Shown: positions 1 to 6,341, numbered from the stretch's first letter. The stretch: DNA of 13,737 nt from Nitrososphaerota archaeon (GCA_018263495.1 JAANXC010000006.1:1-13737), one strand, 5' to 3'. Notes: generated by a model not told the origin, from the letters alone. Numbers and translations are program-made.

Positions 1-136
1 TTGGTAGAATAGTGGATAATTGATCTTGACCTACATCACCAGTAACCATCCAAGGTAAGGGGAGCGTAACTACAAACCAGATTGATGCCAAAATAATAAT
101 CATATTGCGTCTTTTCTTTTTTTTGTTATTTGCCAA
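1..136 (-). CDS. Partial membrane protein, N-terminus only
   Basis: This is the 5' end of a minus-strand gene whose remainder lies beyond the left edge. From a TTG at 136 the peptide begins MANNKKKKRRN and continues into MIIILASIWFVVTLPLPWMV. That is a run of basic residues followed by a hydrophobic segment, typical of an N-terminal membrane anchor with the basic side in the cytoplasm. The ATG at 103 is an alternative start that would drop the basic run; I prefer TTG because the positive segment is what normally precedes such a helix, and a stop codon lies directly upstream of it. The gene follows the 175-660 gene with a 38-base gap on the same strand, so the two may be cotranscribed. The A-rich lysine codons appear as a T-rich stretch on the plus strand. 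I do not recognise the family and cannot assign a function. Confidence 0.55.
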   Translation of the reverse strand, partial: MANNKKKKRRNMIIILASIWFVVTLPLPWMVTGDVGQDQLSTILP

Positions 137-174
137 TTATCTCACTTTTTACTATTCAAGAGGTTATTTCTATT

Positions 175-660
175 TTATTGCAATAATGATACGGTTACTG
201 AGCCTTTCAAATTTCCATACCGCTCAACTATGATATCATAATTGCAAGTTTTTTGATTCGGACATTGGTTAACTGAAATCTCGAAGTTTTTGTTTCCAAC
301 ATAGTCCCATGTGTAATATTCTGAAATTCCAGTATCTACCAATGTTCCCTCCAAATACAACATTTCAGAGAAAACCTCTACTCCAGTTCCCTTTCCGCCA
401 ACAGAGATTTTTAGACGTTCTGGTGAGTCTCCCATTGGAACAAAGTCAAATTTGTATGGAACAGATCTTTCTAAGGTGATAGGCGAGTATCTGTGGTTCG
501 AGATATTATCAAATTCAGGTCCAGCCATCCTAGTACTCCAAACCTCTGAATTTGGACTTTTCTCATTTTCGGGATTATCTGGGTTTATCTGGGCTCCAAC
601 AAATACCACCCCAATGATGGCTGCGAGGATAATACCACCAATTATTGGCTTTTTACTCAC
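175..660 (-). CDS. Membrane-anchored extracytoplasmic protein, unknown function
   Basis: This gene encodes 161 residues starting at a GTG (660). An N-terminal KK and a hydrophobic helix at about residues 6-23 are followed by a hydrophilic segment rich in Asn, Pro and Glu. The rest is beta-strand-like, with alternating hydrophobic residues. Two cysteines, C133 and C139 (CPNQKTC), sit near the C-terminus and could form a disulfide outside the cell. The layout is that of a secreted or membrane-tethered envelope protein; I recognise no enzyme motif. The downstream partial membrane protein gene is on the same strand 38 bases away, so they may work together at the envelope. The divergent neighbour is cdvB, with which it shares a 102-base promoter region. 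There is no ATG in frame nearby, so GTG is taken as the start. The function is unknown. Confidence 0.75.
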   Translation of the reverse strand: MSKKPIIGGIILAAIIGVVFVGAQINPDNPENEKSPNSEVWSTRMAGPEFDNISNHRYSPITLERSVPYKFDFVPMGDSPERLKISVGGKGTGVEVFSEMLYLEGTLVDTGISEYYTWDYVGNKNFEISVNQCPNQKTCNYDIIVERYGNLKGSVTVSLLQ

Positions 661-730
661 AACATTCGTGATGTTTACTAGTAAATCTAGTCATCGAAAT
701 TTCATGCACTGTTAACCATTATTCACACCG

Positions 731-749
731 GAAATTAATAATTAATTTC
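731..749. promoter_or_regulatory. Palindromic AT-rich promoter element, divergent
   Basis: A perfect inverted repeat, GAAATTAAT-A-ATTAATTTC, has a one-base centre at 740. Its centre is 23 bases upstream of the cdvB ATG at 763, close to where a TATA box of a leaderless archaeal transcript sits. Being symmetric it could also recruit TBP in the other direction or act as an operator. The role is inferred from position. Confidence 0.5.
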
Positions 750-762
750 TAAATCATGCTAC

Positions 763-1407
763 ATGGCTTCGCTATCAAGTAGGTGGACAAAACCACAGAC
801 ACCAGGCATATCTGAAAGATTAAACAGCGTGCTTAAACCAAAAGGCGCTTTAAAGCCACGTATAGAGACAGCCATTAAAAAATTACAAATGCAAATTTCA
901 AAATTAGACGGTATGCTTTCATCATTAGATGGCAGAAATGAAAAACTTTTTCATAGAATCGTAGAAGCCACACAACAGCATGATACTCATACTGCTAAAT
1001 CGTTATCAAAGGAACTAGCCGAAGTTCGTAAGGTTCGCCGTGTACTTGGAAATGCACGAATGGCCATAGAACAAATAGAATTACGATTAACAACATTCCA
1101 TGACTTGGGAGACACAGTAGTAACTGTAATGCCAACCATCGGACTTATGAAAAACATGAAATCATCACTTGCCAAATTTATGCCAGGTGCAGATCAAGAG
1201 CTTAACAACATGGCAGAGATGTTAGGAGGTTTGATGACGGAAACCTTCCACAGCTCAGATGCCTCATTTGGCGCTGATGCGGTTATGAATTCAGATGCAG
1301 AAAAAATCTTGCAAGAGGCTTCTGCTGTCGCAGAGCAGCAATCTGGAGACAGATTTCCTTCTATACCAGATCAGGTATCAGAACCTTCACAATCACGTTT
1401 TATGTGA
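763..1407 (+). CDS. cdvB: CdvB-family ESCRT-III (Snf7-like) protein
   Basis: This 214-residue protein has the features of archaeal ESCRT-III (Cdv system) subunits, which polymerise on the membrane and drive constriction in cell division and possibly other remodelling. Residues about 20-150 form the helical Snf7 core. The basic stretch around LKPRIETAIKKLQMQISKLD and the long helix with LAEVRKVRRVLGNARMAIEQ are recognisable from thaumarchaeal CdvB paralogues. A segment at about 140-165 (LAKFMPGADQEL) is also family-like. The C-terminus is acidic and Ser/Gln-rich and lacks the winged helix of the long CdvB, so this is a short paralogue; which one (CdvB1, 2 or 3) cannot be told here. Genomes of this group carry several copies, so this need not be the main division subunit. 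A zinc-ribbon gene follows 10 bases downstream and a coiled-coil gene converges on it. Confidence 0.88.
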   Translation: MASLSSRWTKPQTPGISERLNSVLKPKGALKPRIETAIKKLQMQISKLDGMLSSLDGRNEKLFHRIVEATQQHDTHTAKSLSKELAEVRKVRRVLGNARMAIEQIELRLTTFHDLGDTVVTVMPTIGLMKNMKSSLAKFMPGADQELNNMAEMLGGLMTETFHSSDASFGADAVMNSDAEKILQEASAVAEQQSGDRFPSIPDQVSEPSQSRFM

Positions 1408-1417
1408 GTGATTTTAG

Positions 1418-1552
1418 ATGCTACGCAATTGGTTCAAAACTTCAACTCCAGAGAAAACCGATCCAATTTGTACAAGTTGTGGATCTATGATTGCCTCAGA
1501 TGATATATTTTGTACAAATTGTGGAGAAAAACGAGAACCAGTATTTTCCTAA
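1418..1552 (+). CDS. 44-residue zinc-ribbon microprotein
   Basis: This short frame runs from ATG 1418 to TAA 1550-1552. It reads MLRNWFKTSTPEKTDP, then a CTSCG knuckle, a ten-residue spacer and a CTNCG knuckle, ending KREPVFS. The CxxC-x10-CxxC arrangement is that of a double-zinc-ribbon or rubredoxin-type knuckle that binds one zinc ion. An in-frame stop (TAG 1415-1417) lies directly upstream, so the start is fixed. The gene begins 10 bases after the cdvB stop on the same strand and is probably cotranscribed with it. Its last four bases overlap the end of the convergent coiled-coil gene. The basic, aromatic N-terminus could form a short amphipathic helix. Small proteins of this type usually bridge proteins or bind nucleic acid. 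The link to ESCRT-III is inferred from position only. Confidence 0.75.
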   Translation: MLRNWFKTSTPEKTDPICTSCGSMIASDDIFCTNCGEKREPVFS

Positions 1553-2130
1553 TTTCTAGAATCTTTAAAACTCTTAATTCTACTAGCCTCGTCAGCCACT
1601 ATTTTGTCAATTTCTGAAATTTTATCTTTTAGGCTGTAAACTATATTGCCGACATCATCCGCATCTTTTTCCACCTCAGATCGTTTTCTAGTAAGTTCTT
1701 GTAACCCTTCATTTTCGTCTTGTATGAATTGATTTATCTTCGTAAGCTTTTCCTTCAAATTTCTAATATCAACTGATTCATCTTCAATGCTTTTTACCAA
1801 ACCTGTTCGTTTATCCCTCAATTCTTTAATCATGGTTGCAACATAGTCAATAGCCTCTCCTAACTTGAATCGCTTATCCATCAATTGTTCTATGCCAAGC
1901 TGACTCTGTACTGCAGTTCCAGTTTGTTCATATGATGTTGTTTCCTCAGCAGGTTGTGAATATGAGGTTGTTTCCTCAGCAGGTTCTGTTGCAGGAGTTT
2001 CTTCTGGTTGAGATTCAAAACTAGGTGTTTCTTCTGGTTCTGGTTCAGATTCAAAACTAGGTGTTTCTTCAGCCATTCCGCCAGAATCTTCATCTTCATC
2101 TTTATCCTTGAAAACATCAAACAAGCCCAT
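1549..2130 (-). CDS. Acidic repeat plus coiled-coil protein, unknown function
   Basis: This gene encodes 193 residues from ATG 2130 (MGLFDVFKDKDEDED). Residues 1-20 are short and acidic. Residues about 20-75 consist of five imperfect EET-containing repeats (EETPSFES twice, EETPATEP, then EETTSYSQ and EETTSYEQ). Residues about 80-190 are predicted coiled coil, with heptad-like spacing and many Lys, Glu and Asp. There are no cysteines and no membrane segments, so it is probably cytoplasmic. The frame stays open to 2175, but I prefer 2130: a TATA-like TTTTATTT at 2154-2161 lies about 27 bases upstream, fitting a leaderless transcript. The gene converges on the cdvB pair with overlapping stops. 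The layout of a disordered acidic tail plus a rod suggests a scaffold or adaptor, possibly for the Cdv polymer; that is inference. Confidence 0.75.
   Translation of the reverse strand: MGLFDVFKDKDEDEDSGGMAEETPSFESEPEPEETPSFESQPEETPATEPAEETTSYSQPAEETTSYEQTGTAVQSQLGIEQLMDKRFKLGEAIDYVATMIKELRDKRTGLVKSIEDESVDIRNLKEKLTKINQFIQDENEGLQELTRKRSEVEKDADDVGNIVYSLKDKISEIDKIVADEASRIKSFKDSRN
1931..2070. repeat. In-frame coding repeats within coiled-coil gene
   Basis: Two repeat families lie inside the acidic-repeat segment. A 24-base unit is perfectly repeated at 2011-2034 and 2047-2070 (period 36 bases, 12 codons). A 25-base unit at 1931-1955 and 1961-1985 differs at one base (period 30 bases, 10 codons). 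Both periods are multiples of three, so copies can be gained or lost without shifting frame. The near identity at base level points to recent duplication. Confidence 0.85.
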
Positions 2131-2153
2131 TGATTCAATAAAATTATTCAACG

Positions 2154-2161
2154 AAATAAAA
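2154..2161 (-). promoter_or_regulatory. TATA-like box of the coiled-coil gene
   Basis: On the minus strand the bases read TTTTATTT, centred about 27 bases upstream of ATG 2130. This spacing fits a leaderless transcript beginning at that ATG and argues against the longer reading frame. Confidence 0.55.
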
Positions 2162-2245
2162 GTTATGGCAAACACCAGAAATCTTGGATTTTCGCCCCCG
2201 CAGAGAAAATGTCAGTTTTAGGCAAATTTTGACACAGAAAAATGT

Positions 2246-2269
2246 GTTCCGCTATGCGTTCCGCTATGG
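2246..2269. repeat. Tandem 12-base direct repeat upstream of regulator operon
   Basis: GTTCCGCTATGC at 2246-2257 is followed directly by GTTCCGCTATGG at 2258-2269 (11 of 12 identical). It lies just upstream of the winged-helix regulator operon. Twelve bases is close to one helical turn, so two protein molecules could bind the same face of DNA. It may be an operator, possibly for autoregulation, or a chance slippage duplication. Confidence 0.6.
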
Positions 2270-2278
2270 TGTTTCAAA

Positions 2279-2602
2279 ATGTTCCTCATAAACACCCTAG
2301 ATCCATACTATGACATGTCAAAACAACAGTACAGATCCGAAATGGGAATCATGGGTGATATCCTAGATGTAACCATGGACGGAGGTCAAAGAGGAGTTAT
2401 TGTATCTGCAATATCTCGAAAAGCAAACCTCTCTCACTATGCGGTATTAGACAAATGTGAGAAGCTAATCAATGCAGGCTTGATGCAATCGGAAAGACTA
2501 GATAGAAACAGACTTTTCAGAATTACTGAAAAAGGGCTCGATTTTGTCCAAGAATTCCAAAAGTTTCAAAATCTCATTGAATCCATGAATTTAAGGTATT
2601 AG
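2279..2602 (+). CDS. Winged-helix transcription regulator (HTH_45-like)
   Basis: This is a 107-residue protein made almost entirely of one winged-helix domain. The pattern YRSEMGIMGDILDVT, then ISRKANLSHYAVLDKCEKLINAG, then a wing with RLFRITEKG is characteristic of a small archaeal family common in thaumarchaea. It probably binds DNA as a dimer. The listed start is the longest ATG. An ATG at 2315 (MSKQQYRSE) is an alternative: it lies closer to the conserved domain and has a weak TATA-like CATAAACA about 27 bases upstream, while no such element precedes 2279. A tandem 12-base repeat lies just upstream and may be its operator. The stop is 3 bases before the first possible start of the membrane regulator gene, so the two form an operon and may act together. 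The regulated genes are not known. Confidence 0.8.
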   Translation: MFLINTLDPYYDMSKQQYRSEMGIMGDILDVTMDGGQRGVIVSAISRKANLSHYAVLDKCEKLINAGLMQSERLDRNRLFRITEKGLDFVQEFQKFQNLIESMNLRY

Positions 2603-2605
2603 GCT

Positions 2606-3622
2606 ATGAATTTGCAACAAATAGTTGCACAAAAACATCAATCTCCGGGGGGGGAAATGCTTTTGGTAAGGAATACGGATATCCTCTCAACGATGGTAAG
2701 AATACCAATAGTTGTGATAGGTCTGGTGCTTGTAGCATTAAGCGCACCAATCCAGCAATCCTTTGGTTCTAGTCGAACCCTTGATTTCACCATTTATCCA
2801 GATGGCTCAACTCATGTTTTTTATGAATTAGATGTGGATCCACTAAAACTGGAAATTATGGTTGAACTTTTTGGGGAAACGATAGAAAATATTACAATCA
2901 CTGATGAGGATGGATTTTTACTATCAAATGAGATTAATCATAATTCAGTTGTAATAGAAACATTTGGTGCGTCCCATATCTCTATTGACTATGATACGCA
3001 GGACTTGGTTTCAAAAACTGGAAAAATATGGACGTTTGCTATAGATGCACCTGTACAATATTCATTACTAACACCAAAAGATTCGGTGATCGTCGAAATG
3101 GGTAATTTCCCGCTTAGTATGCAGGTAGATAACCAGCAATCACATCTAACTTTCCCTCCAGGCCAAACAAACATCAGCTATTACATTAGCACATTAGCTT
3201 CCGCTCAATCCGTACAACCAATTCAGGAGGACATTACATCTGGTAACTCATTAATTCTGTATATTGGCGGTATAGCGGCTGTTGCGATCGTAGTTGCTAT
3301 CGTAATTATAAAAAGAAAATCAGCTAGAATTGAACCATCTGTAACAATTCAGAAAGATGAACAACCTAAACCACAAAGCCTTGATCCAGAAGCAATTTTC
3401 AAAGTAAAACAGGATCTAAGAGAAGACGATAAGGAGATAATTAATTTCATCTCAGCAAATGGTGGTCAAGCTTATGAAAGCGAACTACGAAAGAAATTCC
3501 TTCAACCACGTACCACAATGTGGAGGGCTGTTAAACGGCTTGAAAGGCAGGGAATTATAGAAATTGAGAAGAAAGATTTGCAGAATATTGTAAAATTAAA
3601 AAGTAAATTGGAGGATGCATGA
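2606..3622 (+). CDS. Membrane-spanning one-component regulator with cytoplasmic winged helix
   Basis: The protein has 338 residues from ATG 2606. A hydrophobic signal or anchor segment at about 33-48 is followed by a beta-rich extracytoplasmic domain (about 55-205). A transmembrane helix (about 216-235), a basic KRK stop-transfer, a linker and a winged helix (about 275-330, TTMWRAVKRLERQGIIEIEK) complete it. This is the layout of archaeal membrane-bound winged-helix regulators, in which an outer domain senses a signal and an inner domain acts on DNA. The ligand is unknown. The start is uncertain: ATGs at 2657 and 2693 are in frame, and 2693 (MVRIPIVVIGLVLVALSAP) would give a classical signal peptide. 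A run of eight G at 2647-2654 lies between these starts. The stop overlaps the start of the next gene (ATGA), implying translational coupling with a secreted helical protein. Confidence 0.82.
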   Translation: MNLQQIVAQKHQSPGGEMLLVRNTDILSTMVRIPIVVIGLVLVALSAPIQQSFGSSRTLDFTIYPDGSTHVFYELDVDPLKLEIMVELFGETIENITITDEDGFLLSNEINHNSVVIETFGASHISIDYDTQDLVSKTGKIWTFAIDAPVQYSLLTPKDSVIVEMGNFPLSMQVDNQQSHLTFPPGQTNISYYISTLASAQSVQPIQEDITSGNSLILYIGGIAAVAIVVAIVIIKRKSARIEPSVTIQKDEQPKPQSLDPEAIFKVKQDLREDDKEIINFISANGGQAYESELRKKFLQPRTTMWRAVKRLERQGIIEIEKKDLQNIVKLKSKLEDA

Positions 3623-4692
3623 TGAACAAACTACTTGTCTTTTTCTCATTATTTTTGATTGTAAGCGTGGGTTTTGTTACTATTCCTAATATCATATATG
3701 CAGACTCTCAGCTTGACATACTCGTAAAAATAACTCAGAACACAAAAGAACATATCAAAAATGATATTGATAAACTGGGCAATATTTCACAAAAAGTTTA
3801 TGATTTCTATGATGAGGGTTCAAGAGAAACAGTTCTGTTAACCCAAGCTGTAGAAAATGGAGATACCAAGTCAGCAAAACAACACTTTATTTCTGCCATG
3901 ATTGCCTTCAAACATACTAGTTTAGCAATTTCAGAAAATGAATCGCAGGAAACACCACAGATGGTAACTTCTGTTCACAGCCAAACAATTAAGAAATATG
4001 AAAACAATATCAAAAAATTAAAGTTGATATCAGCCAAACTAAATACAGATGTAGATTTTGAACAGATAGATCAATTACTCGCTTTGGCTAAGGCAAACAT
4101 TGCAAAAGGCAGCATAGAACAAACCAAAGAAGTTCTTAGTAAGATTTCATCAGAAGGCAAACAAATCCAGAAATTGTTATATGAAATCAGCGAACAGAAC
4201 AGAATCCACAAGGCAAAACAGTTTGTGCAAAAACACGCAGAGAGGATTAACAGCCTAATACTTCAAGCTAAGACATTTGGCTTAGAAAAAACCGCTAATG
4301 ACTTGCAACAATCTCATCTTCAACTTTTACAAGCAAACACTACCAGCCAAATAAAACACCAATTCAAAATTATTATTATTCATCAACAAAAAGTTGAACA
4401 GGTAAAAGAAACTAGCCAGGCTGGACTTTTAAGATTACAATCGTTACTTGTTCCGCTTGAAAAGAAAGCCCAAAGTCTTGCTGGTGATCTAAAGGAAAAC
4501 AGCGCAGCAGAACGTTTCCTCAAAAATGCTTTTAATCTTATTGAGGAGGCTAAACAGGACATAAAAGACTTGGAAAACGCCCCAGGTATAACTAGTGATG
4601 CCAAATACCTTGATTTAACAATTGGAAAAAAGATCCAAACAATCAAAGACCTGTTGCTGAAAGTTGAAAAACTAATTTATGTTTCATCATAA
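3619..4692 (+). CDS. Secreted helical coiled-coil protein, unknown function
   Basis: The gene encodes 357 residues. Residues 1-28 form a signal peptide (MNK, hydrophobic core, likely cleavage after IIYA). The mature part is almost entirely helical and rich in Lys, Gln, Glu and Ala, with heptad-like patterns and no cysteines. It is probably an extended helical or coiled-coil bundle in the pseudoperiplasm, under the S-layer. The first ATG (3619) overlaps the previous stop as ATGATGA; the second ATG (3622) is an equal candidate. Translational coupling to the membrane regulator suggests that this protein is its ligand, a modulator of its sensor domain, or part of the structure it monitors. I recognise no family. 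There is no gap or promoter before the gene, so it belongs to the same transcript as the two regulators. Confidence 0.78.
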   Translation: MMNKLLVFFSLFLIVSVGFVTIPNIIYADSQLDILVKITQNTKEHIKNDIDKLGNISQKVYDFYDEGSRETVLLTQAVENGDTKSAKQHFISAMIAFKHTSLAISENESQETPQMVTSVHSQTIKKYENNIKKLKLISAKLNTDVDFEQIDQLLALAKANIAKGSIEQTKEVLSKISSEGKQIQKLLYEISEQNRIHKAKQFVQKHAERINSLILQAKTFGLEKTANDLQQSHLQLLQANTTSQIKHQFKIIIIHQQKVEQVKETSQAGLLRLQSLLVPLEKKAQSLAGDLKENSAAERFLKNAFNLIEEAKQDIKDLENAPGITSDAKYLDLTIGKKIQTIKDLLLKVEKLIYVSS

Positions 4693-4696
4693 ACTT

Positions 4697-4704
4697 CATA
4701 TACA
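4697..4704 (+). promoter_or_regulatory. TATA-like box of the small membrane protein gene
   Basis: CATATACA is centred about 25 bases upstream of ATG 4726. It lies immediately after the previous stop, so the small gene probably has its own leaderless promoter rather than relying only on readthrough from the regulator operon. Confidence 0.6.
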
Positions 4705-4725
4705 ATTTTAGGAGCAATTTACAAC

Positions 4726-4920
4726 ATGGCATCAAAACAAATCACCGTTGGAATTGGAATTCCAATGATTGTTACGGGCTTTTTTATTGCAGTTTTTTGG
4801 GCACCGCTTGTTGGAGATGTCAAAGAAACGGTTGAATTCATTGGAAGTTTAATTGGCATTATAGGCGTCATCTTATTCATAGCTGGACTGTTTTATACTA
4901 AACAACCAGTAACGGCGTAA
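4726..4920 (+). CDS. Small two-helix membrane protein, unknown function
   Basis: This 64-residue protein begins MASKQITVGIGIP. It has two hydrophobic helices at about residues 8-28 and 38-57, separated by a short acidic loop (GDVKETVE), and ends in a short basic/polar tail (YTKQPVTA). It is an integral membrane hairpin. The family is unknown to me; the length and layout resemble many small conserved thaumarchaeal membrane proteins. The TATA-like box 25 bases upstream supports this ATG. It stands between the secreted-helix gene and queE, and the context does not reveal a role. Confidence 0.7.
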   Translation: MASKQITVGIGIPMIVTGFFIAVFWAPLVGDVKETVEFIGSLIGIIGVILFIAGLFYTKQPVTA

Positions 4921-4946
4921 CAACCAAACTTCATTTAATTTTCAGA

Positions 4947-4957
4947 TTAAATAAATA
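4947..4957 (+). promoter_or_regulatory. TATA-like box of queE
   Basis: TTAAATAAATA is centred about 25 bases upstream of an ATG at 4977 and 29 bases upstream of the in-frame TTG at 4981. The expected transcript start therefore falls on or next to these two codons. Confidence 0.6.
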
Positions 4958-4980
4958 ACCAGTATTGTTAGAAAAAATGT

Positions 4981-5694
4981 TTGAAAACTAGAATTTTTGA
5001 AATTTTCACATCTATTGAGGGAGAGGGAATACTTTATGGTACCAAAACTCTATTTGTGAGGTTTGCAGGATGTCCTTACACTTGTTTTTATTGTGATACG
5101 TTGGATGCGCTTCCATTAGATTCCGGCAAAGAATATTCAATTACTGAAGCATGTGATCTAATAGACAATAATCTGCAGGATAACACTTACAAGGTTAACT
5201 TTACTGGAGGCGAACCACTCATTCAATATGAAGCTGTCAACGAACTTGCAAAACATGTTAAAGCTCGTGGCCTTCCTACATATTTGGAATCTGCGTGTTT
5301 TGATTCAAAAAAATTTCTATACGTTTTACCATCTATTGATTTTGTTAAAATTGAGTTCAAAACAATAGATTCAGAATTTATTGACGAAAAACATTATCCT
5401 AATCTAATTAAAAATACACTTGAATGCCTCAAGGCAGCAATAGAGGCTAAAAAAACAACTTACATCAAGATAGTTGTCAGCTCAAAAACTGAATTAAGCT
5501 CATTTAAGGAACTTTTAGAGCAAATTTTTAAAATTATTTCCAAAGAAGATATTTCTGGGTTTATTATCCAACCAACAACCAGTCTCTCTGAACCAACTTT
5601 AGAACAATTATTGGTGTTTTATGATAATGTCTATCCATACTATGAGGAAGTTAGAGTAGTACCACAATTACACAAAATAATTTCTGCTCCGTAA
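4981..5694 (+). CDS. queE: 7-carboxy-7-deazaguanine synthase QueE
   Basis: QueE is a radical-SAM enzyme that rearranges 6-carboxytetrahydropterin to 7-carboxy-7-deazaguanine, the third step toward preQ0 and, in archaea, archaeosine in tRNA. The 237-residue protein has the typical N-terminus RIFEIFTSIEGEG and the cluster ligands C31, C35 and C38 (CPYTCFYC, CxxxCxxC). SAM-binding TGGEP is at 75-79, and the length suits the compact QueE fold. The reading frame begins at TTG 4981, as no in-frame ATG exists upstream. An ATG at 4977 is out of frame by one base and hits TAG after four codons. Removing one T from the TTT at 4980-4982 would bring that ATG into frame, so either TTG is the true start or there is a one-base error. 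folE follows 76 bases downstream with its own promoter. Confidence 0.93.
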   Translation: MKTRIFEIFTSIEGEGILYGTKTLFVRFAGCPYTCFYCDTLDALPLDSGKEYSITEACDLIDNNLQDNTYKVNFTGGEPLIQYEAVNELAKHVKARGLPTYLESACFDSKKFLYVLPSIDFVKIEFKTIDSEFIDEKHYPNLIKNTLECLKAAIEAKKTTYIKIVVSSKTELSSFKELLEQIFKIISKEDISGFIIQPTTSLSEPTLEQLLVFYDNVYPYYEEVRVVPQLHKIISAP

Positions 5695-5732
5695 GCTTGT
5701 TCCTTCAGTCTACGAAGCATCTAAGCGATGAG

Positions 5733-5741
5733 ATATAAATA
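5733..5741 (+). promoter_or_regulatory. TATA-like box of folE
   Basis: ATATAAATA is centred about 34 bases upstream of the folE ATG at 5771. With the usual 25-26 base spacing, transcription would start near 5762 and leave a leader of about nine bases. The rest of the 5695-5770 gap shows no RNA gene that I can support. Confidence 0.6.
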
Positions 5742-5770
5742 CAGAGCCAGTTTTCAGAATTTGTATTCTT

Positions 5771-6337
5771 ATGGATGAGGAAAGAATCAAAAAACTTGTT
5801 AGGGAATTAATCGTCGAAATAGGTGAGGATCCTACTAGAGAAGGGTTAACTAAAACACCAGAACGCGTCGCAGATACCTATAAAGAAATTTTTGGCGGTT
5901 ATGATTCTAATTCTGAACTATCAGTACAATTTTCAGAAGACTCAGAGGTCGTAGTAGTAAGAGACATTCAATTTTACTCCATGTGCGAACATCACATATT
6001 ACCATTTTTTGGGAAGATCCAGCTCGCTTATACTCCAAACGGCAGAGTTTTTGGAATTTCTAAACTAGTCCGCTTGGTTGAAAAATATTCAAGAAGATTA
6101 CAAATACAAGAAAGAATGACAAAAAACATAGCAGACGAGTTGTATTCTCAAGGAGTAAAAGGAGTTGCTGTAATTACAGAGGCTGAACACCTTTGTATGA
6201 AGATGAGAGGCGTAAAAAATAACGCGTCTGTGTCTTCTGCTGCATTTAGAGGTATTTATGAGAAAAAAGAAGAAAAAGAAAACATCGTAAATATTATTAA
6301 AAATCCCTCAAAAACATTTTTTACACAAAATTCCTGA
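5771..6337 (+). CDS. folE: GTP cyclohydrolase I (FolE)
   Basis: FolE converts GTP to 7,8-dihydroneopterin triphosphate, the first committed step of pterin and 7-deazaguanine synthesis. The 188-residue protein has the family signature GEDPTREGLTKTPERVADTY (18-37). Its zinc ligands are C72 and H75 (MCEHHILPFFG) and C142, with catalytic histidines H74 and H140 (EAEHLCMKMRG), matching the E. coli C110, H112, H113, H179 and C181 set. The KMRG and VSSAAFRG motifs complete the active site. Many archaea use MptA instead; the zinc-dependent type IA enzyme next to queE and near queC points to a role in preQ0 supply for archaeosine. The Asn/Lys-rich C-terminal tail after about residue 165 (KKEEKENIVNIIKNPSK) looks longer and more basic than usual. 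The next gene starts 32 bases downstream. Confidence 0.95.
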   Translation: MDEERIKKLVRELIVEIGEDPTREGLTKTPERVADTYKEIFGGYDSNSELSVQFSEDSEVVVVRDIQFYSMCEHHILPFFGKIQLAYTPNGRVFGISKLVRLVEKYSRRLQIQERMTKNIADELYSQGVKGVAVITEAEHLCMKMRGVKNNASVSSAAFRGIYEKKEEKENIVNIIKNPSKTFFTQNS

Positions 6338-6341
6338 AAAG

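Noticed and set aside
104..125. T-rich run near the left edge as a terminator
   Set aside because: Both nearby genes are on the minus strand, where it reads as A-rich lysine codons of the partial membrane protein.
1931..2070. Regular short repeats that could suggest a CRISPR array
   Set aside because: The repeats are in frame, encode EET-rich peptide and have only 6- to 12-base spacers, so they are coding repeats.
1890..2138. Alternative minus-strand frame inside the coiled-coil gene
   Set aside because: Its Lys/Asn/Leu/His repeat composition is the frame-shifted shadow of the EET repeats.
5695..5770. Possible tRNA or riboswitch between queE and folE
   Set aside because: Only a four-pair hairpin (CATC/GATG) can be found, and a TATA-like box fills the promoter role.
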